Source of the DNA: Faecalibacterium gallinarum
GTDB lineage: Bacteria > Bacillota > Clostridia > Oscillospirales > Ruminococcaceae
Assembly (NCBI RefSeq): GCF_022180365.1
Contig: NZ_BQKV01000098.1
Coordinates: forward strand, 186,001-250,000
Length of the DNA: 64,000 nucleotides
Direction: 5' to 3'
Shown here: positions 16,745 through 24,877 of the stretch, piece by piece
Layout of the letters: each line of letters opens with the position of its first letter
Numbering within the stretch: position 1 is the first letter of the stretch
Position numbers and translations under genes: made by a program
The notes under the pieces: model-generated
The model's database searches: none
The model's input: only the letters and a program-made list of their open reading frames with translations
What the model was told of the DNA's origin: nothing

Positions 16745-18384
16745 ATGTCGGAACTGAATAGACGAAATTTCCTGAAAGGCGCTGTGGCGACAACGGCTTC
16801 GCTGGCCGCGGCCGCTGCCTTGGGCGGGTGCAGCCAGACCGCTTCCTCCGCAGCCGCTGGCAGCGCCGCAGCCAGCAGCACTGCGGCCAGCGAAGCAGCC
16901 CAGACCACAGCAGAAGGCCCCTATCTCCAGTACGATATCTGCGGAAAACTGTCCATGTCCGAATTTGAGGCTTCGGCGGCTGTGGCAGAGCCCATCGAGA
17001 AGTTCGACGCTGAGGAGAACTATGACGTGGTTGTGATCGGCGCAGGCGCCAGCGGCATGCCCGCCGCCATTGCCGCATACGAGGGCGGCGCTTCGGTCTG
17101 CGTTTTGCAGAAGGAGTCCACCGCCACCAGCCAGGGTTGGGTGTCCTTCATTCTGGACGCAGAGCGCACCAACGAGGCAGGCAAGATCGGCCTGCTGTAT
17201 GACCTGAGAAAATGGTGAAACTACCGCTCCAACTCCGAGCTGAACCTGGCCTGGGCCAACAACTGCTCTGAGGCCATGGACTGGTTTGTGAAGAAGCTGA
17301 CCGAGAGCGGCATGGTGGAAGGCCAGGACTTCAACATCTTCAGCGAGGGCGAGTACCATTACGAGGGCGGCGGCGAGGCCTACGGCAAGCTGTGCATGTG
17401 CACCGGCTCTTACACCGCAGCCATCAACTCCCTGGGCGAGTACTTCAAAGAAAAGTTCACCATCTATTTCAAGACCCCGGCGGTCCAGCTGATTAAGGAG
17501 AACGACAAGGTGGTGGGCGTCTACGCCAAGAAGGAAGACGGCACCATCCTCAAGGTGACCGCCAACAAGGGCGTTGTCCTGGCCACCGGCGACTACCAGA
17601 ACAACGACGCCATGGTCCAGAAGTATCTGCCCGATGCTGCCATCTTCGATAAGAAGCAGTTTGGCAGAACCGGCGACGGCCACCTGATGGGCCTGATGGC
17701 GGGTGCAAAGATGCAGAACATCGGCCACACCAAAATGATCCATACCAAGAACTGGGGCGGCTGCTGCACCCTGATGAAGAGCCTACCCTTCATGGCGGTC
17801 AACAAGAACGGCGTGCGCTTCACCTCCGAGGACATCCCCTACGACCTGCGCAACAACTTCGTCAAGAACCAGCCGGGCCTCTGCTGGCTGTCCATCTTTG
17901 ACGCAAACTATCAGGAGCAGTACGCGGCTATGGGTTACTCCGGCCGGGATATCAGCACCCCCGATCAGATCGCCGAGAGCGACGGTGCATTTGTGGCCGA
18001 TACCCTGGAGGATCTGGCCGAGCAGATGGGCATCGACGCAGCGGCTCTGGTGGCTACCGTGGAGCGCTACAACGAGATGTGCGAGCAGGGCTTTGACCTG
18101 GAGTTCGGCAAGCCCGCCAAGTACATGGCCCCATCAAGCAGGCCCCCTTCTATGGTCTGCACTATGAGTACGCGGTGTCTGCCATTACTTCCGGCCTGGA
18201 AGTGGATAAGGACGCCCGCGTTCTGGACGAGAACGGCCAGCCCATCGAGGGATTCTATGCCGTGGGCAACTGCTCCGGACCCTTCTATGGCTCGGTGGAT
18301 TATCCTCTGGATATTCCCGGCCTGTCCATTTCCCGGGCCATTACCCTGGGTTATGTGGTGGGCAAGACCCTGGCCCAGCAGTAA
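16745..18384 (+). pseudogene. Reductase C: FAD-only reductase gene with in-frame TGA and frameshift
   Basis: The product would be about 546 residues: Tat motif NRRNFLK, lipobox LGGC, Ala/Ser linker, then directly the FAD domain (GAGASG near residue 100) without an FMN_bind domain. Two lesions break it. A TGA at 17216-17218 interrupts the frame after LYDLRKW; homologous sequence resumes in the same frame (NYRSNSELNL...). Near 18132 a run of four C (expected five) shifts the frame, and the proper C-terminus (QAPFYGLHYEYAVSAIT ... GKTLAQQ) continues in the next frame to 18384. The gene lies 62 bp after reductase B. Neighbouring MerR is also interrupted, so local decay or local sequence error is possible. 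Confidence 0.85.
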
Positions 18385-18440
18385 TTCCCCGGTAAACCGC
18401 CGGTACAGTGTGTGCCGGTCGGACATCCGCCTCCTTCTAT

Positions 18441-18487
18441 AAAACACTGCCCCCGGTATCCCTTGTGGATGCCGGGGGCAGTGTTTT
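18441..18487. terminator. Bidirectional terminator between reductase C and the LysR gene
   Basis: AAAACACTGCCCCCGG (18441-18456) pairs with CCGGGGGCAGTGTTTT (18472-18487, with an inner TATCC/GGATG extension) and is followed by T residues on both strands. Confidence 0.92.
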
Positions 18488-18494
18488 TATGGGA

Positions 18495-19388
18495 TTATTC
18501 AGAGGGCAGAGAGACGATCAGCCGCCGCAATTCCTCCAGATACTTTTCGGCAGCGCGGGAGAATACCTGGTGCTTTTTCCAGACCAGATAGATGTTGGCC
18601 TCTACCCGGGGCTCCAGCGGCCGGAAGCAAAGCCCCGTGGGGCTGGATACATTCACCAGACCCGCCAGAGAGAAGGCGCAGCCCATCCCGTCTTCTACCA
18701 TCAAAGAGCCGTTGAAAATCAGGTTGTAGGTGCCGACGATGTTCAGCTCCTCGGTGTTTTTGCCGAACCAATCCAGGAAGAACGGCCGCTTGAGAGTTTG
18801 ACGGGAGACAATCAAGGGCTGCCCGGCCAGATCCTCCGGGCTGACCGCATCCTTTTGGGCGAGAGGGCTATCCCGCCGCAGGAGAACCCCCCAGACATCC
18901 TGGTGGGGGAGACGCAGGGCGCTGTATTTTTTCTGATCCACAGGGTCAAATAAAAGACCGAAATCCAGCAGCCCCTTGTCCAGCCGCTCACAAACATCCA
19001 CCCCGTCTCCGCTGAAAATATGAAAATGTACATCGGGATATTTTTTCCGCAGGATGCAGGCTGCCTGGGTCAAAAAGTGAGCGCCTATGGTTTCGCCGGC
19101 GCCGACGTAAACGTCTCCTGCCACCACGCTGTCCGGCTGGGCCAGCTCCACCTCTGTTTTTTGAACCAGGTCGAGAATTTCCTCCGCTCTTCTGCGGAGC
19201 AAAAGCCCTTCAGGGGTCAGGGAGATGCTGTGGCTGTTCCGTTCAAAAAGGGGATGACCCAGCTCCTCTTCCAGATCCCGAATCTGTCGCGAAAGAGTGG
19301 GCTGGGTGATATGCAGCAGCCGGGCCGCGCTGGTGATGTTGCCCTGCTGCGCAACTGTGAGAAAATAGCGCAGTACACGCAGTTCCAT
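18495..19388 (-). CDS. LysR family transcriptional regulator
   Basis: A 297-residue LysR protein: winged helix at residues 1-60 (MELRVLRYFLTVAQQGNITS, then LHITQPTLSRQIRDLEEELG), linker, and periplasmic-binding-protein-like effector domain from ~90. AGGAGG (complement of 19395-19400 region) supports ATG 19388 over the in-frame extension. It diverges from the cyclophilin-like/CMD-cupin operon across a region with palindromes, and converges on reductase C. It probably controls the divergent operon and possibly reductases B/C. The effector is unknown. Confidence 0.9.
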   Translation of the reverse strand: MELRVLRYFLTVAQQGNITSAARLLHITQPTLSRQIRDLEEELGHPLFERNSHSISLTPEGLLLRRRAEEILDLVQKTEVELAQPDSVVAGDVYVGAGETIGAHFLTQAACILRKKYPDVHFHIFSGDGVDVCERLDKGLLDFGLLFDPVDQKKYSALRLPHQDVWGVLLRRDSPLAQKDAVSPEDLAGQPLIVSRQTLKRPFFLDWFGKNTEELNIVGTYNLIFNGSLMVEDGMGCAFSLAGLVNVSSPTGLCFRPLEPRVEANIYLVWKKHQVFSRAAEKYLEELRRLIVSLPSE

Positions 19389-19443
19389 AAGGCGCCTCCT
19401 TGGGAATGATGGCTCGTTTCCCTTATTATAGAAGAAAACAACC

Positions 19444-19532
19444 ATGCCTGCAAGGCATTTCATGAAATATAACCCAGGCATTTGCCATCTGGAGAAATTG
19501 GGTTTACACTAAAAACAGACTTTTTGTTATAT
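19444..19532 (+). promoter_or_regulatory. Divergent regulatory region with palindromes and promoter
   Basis: ATGCC-N5-GGCAT (19444-19458) overlaps a perfect 12-bp palindrome ATTTCATGAAAT (19457-19468), and CAGGCAT (19475-19481) repeats the arm. Downstream is a promoter TTTACA (19503-19508), 18-bp spacer, TTATAT (19527-19532). The arrangement fits a LysR-type regulator acting on the operon at 19554. Confidence 0.55.
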
Positions 19533-19553
19533 GACAGACGAAAGGAGGGCACT

Positions 19554-19904
19554 ATGCTCAAGATTCAAATTGGTCCGGTGGCGTTGCAGGCCTCTCTGGC
19601 TCAAACTGCGGCCGCCCGGGCGCTGGAGGCGATGCTGGCCTCTGGCCCGGTACAAGTTCTGGTGGAAAACTACGGCGGGTTTGAAAAGGTGGGGCAGCTG
19701 CCCCAGAGACTGCCCCAGACAGACGACTGGCTCACCGCCCAGCCGGGGGATATCCTGCTGTTTCAGGGGGATTCGATTGTCCTGTCCTATGGTTCCAATG
19801 CCTGGGACTATACCCGGCTGGGCCGAATCGAAGACCCTGCCGGGGCCCGTCTGGCGGAGGTTCTGCGGGGCCCGGAGCGGGAAATCACTCTTTCTCTGTG
19901 CTGA
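19554..19904 (+). CDS. Cytosolic cyclophilin-like domain protein
   Basis: A 116-residue protein consisting only of the cyclophilin-like domain: ENYGGFEKVGQLP, QPGDILLFQGDSIVLSYGS and AWDYTRLGRIEDP align directly with the lipoprotein at 2513-3028. There is no signal peptide, so it should act in the cytoplasm. AAAGGAGG at 19541-19548 fixes ATG 19554. It is followed after 48 bp by the CMD-cupin gene, probably on the same transcript under the divergent LysR. Function of the family is not established; association with small-molecule redox/detoxification genes is the only clue. Confidence 0.82.
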   Translation: MLKIQIGPVALQASLAQTAAARALEAMLASGPVQVLVENYGGFEKVGQLPQRLPQTDDWLTAQPGDILLFQGDSIVLSYGSNAWDYTRLGRIEDPAGARLAEVLRGPEREITLSLC

Positions 19905-19952
19905 GCGAAAAAGCAAATCATTTGATACAGATTTAGAGGAGGTTTTGGAACG

Positions 19953-20708
19953 ATGGAAAAGATAGTGCAGACCGCAGGCCGGGCTTCTCTGGGGGAATTT
20001 GCCCCGGAGTTCGCCCACTACAACGACGATGTTCTGTTTGGAGAAAACTGGAATAACCAGGACATTGACCACAAAACCCGGTGTATCATCACGGTGGTGG
20101 CCCTGATGTCCTCCGGCGTGACCGATTCCTCTCTGAAATATCATCTGGAAAACGCCAAAAAGGCCGGGGTGACCCGGGCGGAGATCTCCGCTGTGATCAC
20201 CCATGTGGCCTTCTATGTGGGCTGGCCCAAGGGCTGGGCGGTGTTCAATATGGCCAAGGAAGTTTGGGCGGACGGGTCCGAAGCAGAGGACGCCAAGGCC
20301 CGCCATGCCGCCGAGATGGTTTTCCCCATCGGCGCGCCCAACGATGGATTTGCCCAGTATTTCATTGGCCAGAGTTACCTGGCGCCCGTGTCCACCAGCC
20401 AGGTGGGGGTCTTTAATGTGACCTTCGAGCCGGGCTGCCGGAACAACTGGCACATTCACCACGCCGCCCAGGGCGGCGGTCAGATGCTTCTCTGCCTGGC
20501 CGGCCGCGGTTATTACCAGGAGTGGGGCAAGCCGGCTGTGGAACTTCATCCCGGCGACTGCGTCAATATTCCGGCTGGGGTCAAGCACTGGCACGGCGCC
20601 GCGCCGGACAGCTGGTTCAGTCACCTGGCCATTGAGGTGCCCGGGGAGCAGACCTCCAATGAGTGGCTGGAGGCCGTGGACGACGCTCAGTATGGGGTTC
20701 TGAAATAA
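19953..20708 (+). CDS. Carboxymuconolactone decarboxylase-like/cupin fusion protein
   Basis: A 251-residue two-domain protein. Residues ~15-105 form a PcaC-type carboxymuconolactone decarboxylase domain (HKTRCIITVVALMSSG, LKYHLENAKKAGVTRAEI, YVGWPKGW). Residues ~130-235 form a cupin with a metal site suggested by HIHHAAQGG, the glycine turns, and IPAGVKHWHGAAP. This fusion is widespread in anaerobes; it is probably involved in small aromatic or peroxide-related metabolism, but no reaction is established. GAGGAGG precedes ATG 19953. A very strong terminator follows. Confidence 0.87.
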   Translation: MEKIVQTAGRASLGEFAPEFAHYNDDVLFGENWNNQDIDHKTRCIITVVALMSSGVTDSSLKYHLENAKKAGVTRAEISAVITHVAFYVGWPKGWAVFNMAKEVWADGSEAEDAKARHAAEMVFPIGAPNDGFAQYFIGQSYLAPVSTSQVGVFNVTFEPGCRNNWHIHHAAQGGGQMLLCLAGRGYYQEWGKPAVELHPGDCVNIPAGVKHWHGAAPDSWFSHLAIEVPGEQTSNEWLEAVDDAQYGVLK

Positions 20709-20722
20709 TCACAGCGGAACAA

Positions 20723-20771
20723 AAGACCCGCCCACGCAAACCATCTGGTTTGCGTGGGCGGGTCTTATTTT
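20723..20771. terminator. Strong terminator after the CMD-cupin gene
   Basis: A perfect 20-bp stem (20723-20742 with 20747-20766, loop ATCT), then TATTTTT. It also faces the end of the SLH gene on the other strand. Confidence 0.95.
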
Positions 20772-20797
20772 TCAGTGATGTAAGGGAGATCGGAGAA

Positions 20798-22909
20798 TCA
20801 GTTGTTTTTCACCGCGATCAACAGACGGACCTTCTGGCCGGCGGCACAGCCAAAATTGTCGTACCAGCCGATCAGGGTGTATTCCTCGGTGTTCACCTGG
20901 GAAAGGGTGGTGGGGAAATACTGCCCGCTGTACCAGAGATAGACCTGCATATCATCGGCGGTTTCATAGCGGGTGTCGCCGCTCATCACATAAGCGGGGC
21001 CCAGATGATCGATGATCGTGGGCATCAGCTGGATCATATTTTTGACGCCGCCGGAAGTGGATTTGCTGACGGCCACACCGCCCGCCACCACCGGGTATTT
21101 AACGCTGGTCTGGTAGCTGACCTGCTTGCCGTCCACATAACAGACGTAGGTTGCGCCGCTGCCGAAAAAGCTCAGAATATCGCTGATAGGCCCGGTGGTG
21201 CTGCTGGCGCCCAGGTTGAGCAGCCAGCTGGCCAGCTGGCTGGTGCTGCTGGTTATTTTGCTCCAGAGGGTGCTGGTGATGCTGCCATCGATGATGCCGT
21301 ACAGGATATCGCTGGTGCTGGGCAGGAGGGTGGAGACAAGGGTGCTCACCGAGCTGCCTGCGCTGGAACCGGTGGAGCCTCCGCCGGTGGAGGTGCCAAG
21401 GGCGGACTGAATGGCGGAGTCAATCTGATCGCCCACAACGGTGGTCAGGTTTTTGACATCGTCCAGGGTGGCGTACTCCCACAGGTCGCCGGTCACATCG
21501 TCCAGGATCAGCCGGTCAATCTCGCCGTTTTCGTTCAGGGTATAATACCGGATATCCGATTCAGAGAGAGTTACCCCCGATAGGCGGCTGGGACGAATCG
21601 TCCCAGCCACACCCTCCGACGTTGTATCCAGAATTTCGATGTCGTTTGCGAAGGAATAGCTGCCCAGGGAAGTGCCGTCGGCGGAAATCGTTCCCGCGAT
21701 GGATTTGGGATCCAGGGCCTGGATGTGCTCGCCCTCGGCGTCTACCGTAATCTCCACCAGCCAGCCGGCGGGGTAGTTGAGCTGTTTGTCTACATTGACG
21801 GTCCGGGTCACGCCATCGGTGCAGAGAACGGAAACAGCCTGCCGCACGTCGGCGCCGTTGCTCTCTACCAGATTGCGGGTAGAGGTTTGCACAACACCAT
21901 AAAAGGCGGCGTCTGCCTGCTGGCCGGTCAGAACCTGAACCACTTCGTTGTTCATGCCCAGAAGCAGGGTGACCACCTGGCCTACACCGCCGCCGGAAAG
22001 GGAGGAGAGGGTGTACGCTGCCGAGGCGTCAGCGATGGTGTACTCGGTGCCGGCGACCGTCACCGAGGTGGGGGCGCTGGCGCTGGGAGCGACGGCAGTC
22101 ACACGGCCGGCCGCCCGACGGGTGTAGATCCAGACGGTGCGGGTGCTCTCGCTGTAATAATAGACATCGTACTGGTTGAGCGCAAGCGAGGTTGTGATCT
22201 CATCGTTCCGGTAGATGGCCACCGGCTCGAAAGGCAGGGTAGTGGAGGCCCCAGCCACAAAGGGGCCTTTCAGGTTGCTGAGCAGAACCGAGGAGGTGTC
22301 CACCTTGCCGTTGTTGACGGTAAAGCCCAGAGTGGTGGCGTAGACCTGGCCGTCTTTGGTGTTGGCCGTCAGGGCGTTGTAGAGCAGCACAGCGCCATCC
22401 TCCAGGGTCAGGGCTTCGCCCTGGCTCCGGCTCAGGCCGGCACGCAGGCCTAGGGCCTCGGCCTTATTCAGCTGTGCCGCCGGGAAAGAACCGCTCAGGG
22501 TGGTGATGTCATAGCCCAACAGGCAGAGGGCCGCGGTGCAGGCCTCTTCCAGAGTGACGGTGTTGTCCGGACGGAAGCTGCCGTCGGTATAGCCGCTCAT
22601 CCAGCCGTTTTGCACAGCAATCCGGATGTAGGGCGCCCAGGCCGAACTGCTGTCCACGTCAGTAAACAGGGTGCCGATGCTGCTCTGGCTGCCGGTGCTG
22701 GTACGGTAAGCGGAAAAAGCCGTCAGCAGCCGGGCCAGCTGCCCCCGGGTGAGGGGAGCCGAGAGATCTGCGGTCTGCTCGGTGGTCAAGCCGCCCAGAG
22801 AGACGGCCGTTTGGATGGCGGTGTTGTTGCCGGCAGCTGTGGCCGGCACCGCAAGGGCGGTGATGGCCAGACATACAGCCAGAAAAAATGCGAGAAACCG
22901 TTTTTTCAT
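20798..22909 (-). CDS. SLH-domain exported protein
   Basis: A ~703-residue protein. The signal peptide (MKKRFLAFFLAV...) has a likely cleavage after ATA-A. Residues ~60-190 hold S-layer homology repeats (TRGQLARLLTAFSAY, then LFTDVDSSSAWAPYIRIAVQ, GYTDGSFRPDNTVTLEEA), which bind secondary cell-wall polymer. The remaining ~500 residues are Ser/Thr/Gly-rich beta sequence, with a low-complexity Ser/Gly stretch near 515-535, and are not recognised. Its start lies just after the permease gene stop (22932) and it ends the efflux operon. GAGAGGA precedes ATG 22909; an in-frame ATG at 22939 overlaps the permease. It may anchor or extend the efflux complex across the cell wall; this is inference. Confidence 0.82.
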   Translation of the reverse strand: MKKRFLAFFLAVCLAITALAVPATAAGNNTAIQTAVSLGGLTTEQTADLSAPLTRGQLARLLTAFSAYRTSTGSQSSIGTLFTDVDSSSAWAPYIRIAVQNGWMSGYTDGSFRPDNTVTLEEACTAALCLLGYDITTLSGSFPAAQLNKAEALGLRAGLSRSQGEALTLEDGAVLLYNALTANTKDGQVYATTLGFTVNNGKVDTSSVLLSNLKGPFVAGASTTLPFEPVAIYRNDEITTSLALNQYDVYYYSESTRTVWIYTRRAAGRVTAVAPSASAPTSVTVAGTEYTIADASAAYTLSSLSGGGVGQVVTLLLGMNNEVVQVLTGQQADAAFYGVVQTSTRNLVESNGADVRQAVSVLCTDGVTRTVNVDKQLNYPAGWLVEITVDAEGEHIQALDPKSIAGTISADGTSLGSYSFANDIEILDTTSEGVAGTIRPSRLSGVTLSESDIRYYTLNENGEIDRLILDDVTGDLWEYATLDDVKNLTTVVGDQIDSAIQSALGTSTGGGSTGSSAGSSVSTLVSTLLPSTSDILYGIIDGSITSTLWSKITSSTSQLASWLLNLGASSTTGPISDILSFFGSGATYVCYVDGKQVSYQTSVKYPVVAGGVAVSKSTSGGVKNMIQLMPTIIDHLGPAYVMSGDTRYETADDMQVYLWYSGQYFPTTLSQVNTEEYTLIGWYDNFGCAAGQKVRLLIAVKNN

Positions 22910-22931
22910 AGGGGTTATATCCTCTCTTTCC

Positions 22932-24131
22932 TTAATCATACCGCAGCGCCTCGATGGGGTTGAGCCGGGCGGCGCGCTTGGCGGGCAGATAACCGAACAG
23001 AATGCCGATGCCCACAGAGATACTGAACGCCACCAGGATGGAGCTCAGGGACGGCTGGACCGAGAGGTTCATGTCCGGGATCGCCATGGGGAGGAATACG
23101 TTCAGCACCGTGGAGATCAGATAGCCGATCCCGATGCCGAGGGTGCCGCCCAGGGCCGAGGTGGTGGCCGCTTCAACAACGAACATCAGAAGGATCACCC
23201 GCTCTTTGGCGCCCAGCGCCTTGCGGATGCCGATTTCCCGGGTGCGCTCGGTGACCGAGACCATCATAATGTTCATGATGCCGATGCCGCCCACCAGCAG
23301 GGAGATGCCGGCGATGGTGGTCAGAACGGTAATCACCATGTTGATGGTCTGGGTCATGGTTTCCAGCAGCTCGCTCATGCTGGTAATAAAGTATCCGTTG
23401 TCAGAGTTAAAGATTTTATACAGCCCCTGCTCGAAAACTTTCTTGGCCTGCGTGGCTTTGCTCTCGTCGGCGAGAACTGCAATATAGGAACTTGCCGTGT
23501 TTTGTTTTGAGAGCCGCAGGGCGGTGGTGTAGGGGACGTAAACATAGTCGTCTTCGCTGCCTTCCTGGGAACTGGGATCGGTCACCTTGGCTTTCAGAAC
23601 GCCTACAATGGTAAACCGGTCGGCACCAATTTTAATGGTTTGCCCCACCGCGTTGCCGCCATAGGCCACCCGGTTGAGGTAATCGCCGATCACGCAGACT
23701 TTTTTGTTTTCCATTAGGTCTACATACAGCAGCCCCCGGCCCTCAGCCACGGTATAGTTGTCGATGGAGAGGTAATCCTCGCTCACTCCATTCACCGAGG
23801 TCCGGCTGTAGGTATCCGATCCTACCTTGACCGAGCCGGTGATGGAGACCATGGGGGAGATTGCCGAGAAGTACTCAGGGTTATTCTCTGCAATGGCCAC
23901 CACGTCCTCCACTGCGGCTGTCCGCTGGCCGTGGCCCATGATGGTAATGGTGATCAGATTGGTGCCGATGGAAGAAAAACTGTCCTTCATGGCAGTGGTC
24001 ATTCCGTTGCCCAAACCCACAATCACAATCACGGCCATCTCGCCGATGATGATACCCAACATGGTCAGAAAGGTGCGGAATTTATTGCTCCAGACGTTTT
24101 GCAGCGCCTGGCGGAAGGTATCATAGATCAT
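22932..24131 (-). CDS. MacB-like ABC transporter permease
   Basis: A 399-residue FtsX/MacB permease: N-terminal helix (residues ~18-42, NKFRTFLTMLGIIIGEMAVI), a MacB-type extracytoplasmic domain (~45-265), then three helices, with the conserved GGIGIMNIMMVSVTERTREI loop near 285 and the terminal AARLNPIEALRYD. No ATPase domain is fused; the ATPase gene overlaps its start by 4 bp (24128-24131). With the upstream adaptor it forms a YknXYZ/MacAB-type tripartite exporter, probably for a peptide or small toxic compound. Confidence 0.93.
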   Translation of the reverse strand: MIYDTFRQALQNVWSNKFRTFLTMLGIIIGEMAVIVIVGLGNGMTTAMKDSFSSIGTNLITITIMGHGQRTAAVEDVVAIAENNPEYFSAISPMVSITGSVKVGSDTYSRTSVNGVSEDYLSIDNYTVAEGRGLLYVDLMENKKVCVIGDYLNRVAYGGNAVGQTIKIGADRFTIVGVLKAKVTDPSSQEGSEDDYVYVPYTTALRLSKQNTASSYIAVLADESKATQAKKVFEQGLYKIFNSDNGYFITSMSELLETMTQTINMVITVLTTIAGISLLVGGIGIMNIMMVSVTERTREIGIRKALGAKERVILLMFVVEAATTSALGGTLGIGIGYLISTVLNVFLPMAIPDMNLSVQPSLSSILVAFSISVGIGILFGYLPAKRAARLNPIEALRYD

Positions 24132-24877
24132 GAGCGTACCTCCCGTCCCGGCTGGCTGAGCTGGGCCCCCGGCTGCACCACAGCATCCGGTGCATGGGCA
24201 TCCCCGTCGTAGACCACCCGGCCATCTTCCAGCCGGATGATCCGCTCGGCCTGTACGGCAATGGAATTATCGTGAGTGATTAGGACAACAGTGTGCCCCT
24301 GCTGGTGCAGGTCCTGCAAAAGCCCCAGAACCTCCCGGCTGGTGTGGGAGTCCAAAGCGCCGGTGGGCTCGTCTGCCAGCAATACTGCCGGGTCGTGAAC
24401 CAGTGCCCGAGCGATGGACACCCGCTGCTGCTGGCCGCCTGAGAGCTGGTTGGGCTTGTTGTAGAGTTTGCTGCCCAGCCCCACCTGTTCCAGGGCGGCT
24501 TTGGCCCGAGCGCGGCGCTCGCTGCGGGGGACGTTGGCGTATACCAGCGGAACTTCTACATTTTCCAGCAGGGTGAGCCGGGGCAGCAGGTTGTATTGCT
24601 GGAAGATAAAGCCCAGCTGGTTGTTCCGTACCTCGGCCAGCTGTTCCGATTTCATCCGGCCCACATCCTGGCCGTTCAGACGGTATCGGCCAGCGGTGGG
24701 GACATCCAGACAGCCGATGATGTTCATGCAGGTGGATTTGCCCGACCCGGACTGCCCCACGATGGCCACAAACTCGCCCTTATTGATCTTCATGGAGATG
24801 TGGTCGGCTGCCTTTACGGTGGTGTCGCCCATCTGATAATACTTGCAGACCGAGTCAAACTCAATCAGAGGTCTCAT
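24128..24877 (-). CDS. MacB/LolD-type ABC transporter ATPase
   Basis: A 249-residue nucleotide-binding subunit: Walker A GQSGSGKST (near residue 40), Q-loop FIFQQYNLLPRL, signature LSGGQQQR, Walker B LLADEPTGALD and the H-loop VLITHD. The family energises mechanotransmission-type exporters. The start overlaps the adaptor stop by one base (TGATG) and its own stop overlaps the permease start, so translation is coupled. GGGAGG precedes ATG 24877. Confidence 0.95.
   Translation of the reverse strand: MRPLIEFDSVCKYYQMGDTTVKAADHISMKINKGEFVAIVGQSGSGKSTCMNIIGCLDVPTAGRYRLNGQDVGRMKSEQLAEVRNNQLGFIFQQYNLLPRLTLLENVEVPLVYANVPRSERRARAKAALEQVGLGSKLYNKPNQLSGGQQQRVSIARALVHDPAVLLADEPTGALDSHTSREVLGLLQDLHQQGHTVVLITHDNSIAVQAERIIRLEDGRVVYDGDAHAPDAVVQPGAQLSQPGREVRS

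Noticed and set aside
17216-17218. TGA as selenocysteine codon in reductase C (and 14052-14054 in the MerR gene)
   Set aside because: No SECIS-like hairpin follows, neither position is a known Sec or redox site, and reductase C has a second, independent frameshift. Decay or sequence error is simpler.
19953-20708. CMD-cupin protein lacking the catalytic Cys pair
   Set aside because: The AhpD-type CxxC is not expected; the domain matches the PcaC-type subgroup, which does not carry it.
20798-22909. Plus-strand frames inside the SLH gene
   Set aside because: Repetitive Gly/Val-rich translations of a Ser/Thr-rich sense gene; no independent support.
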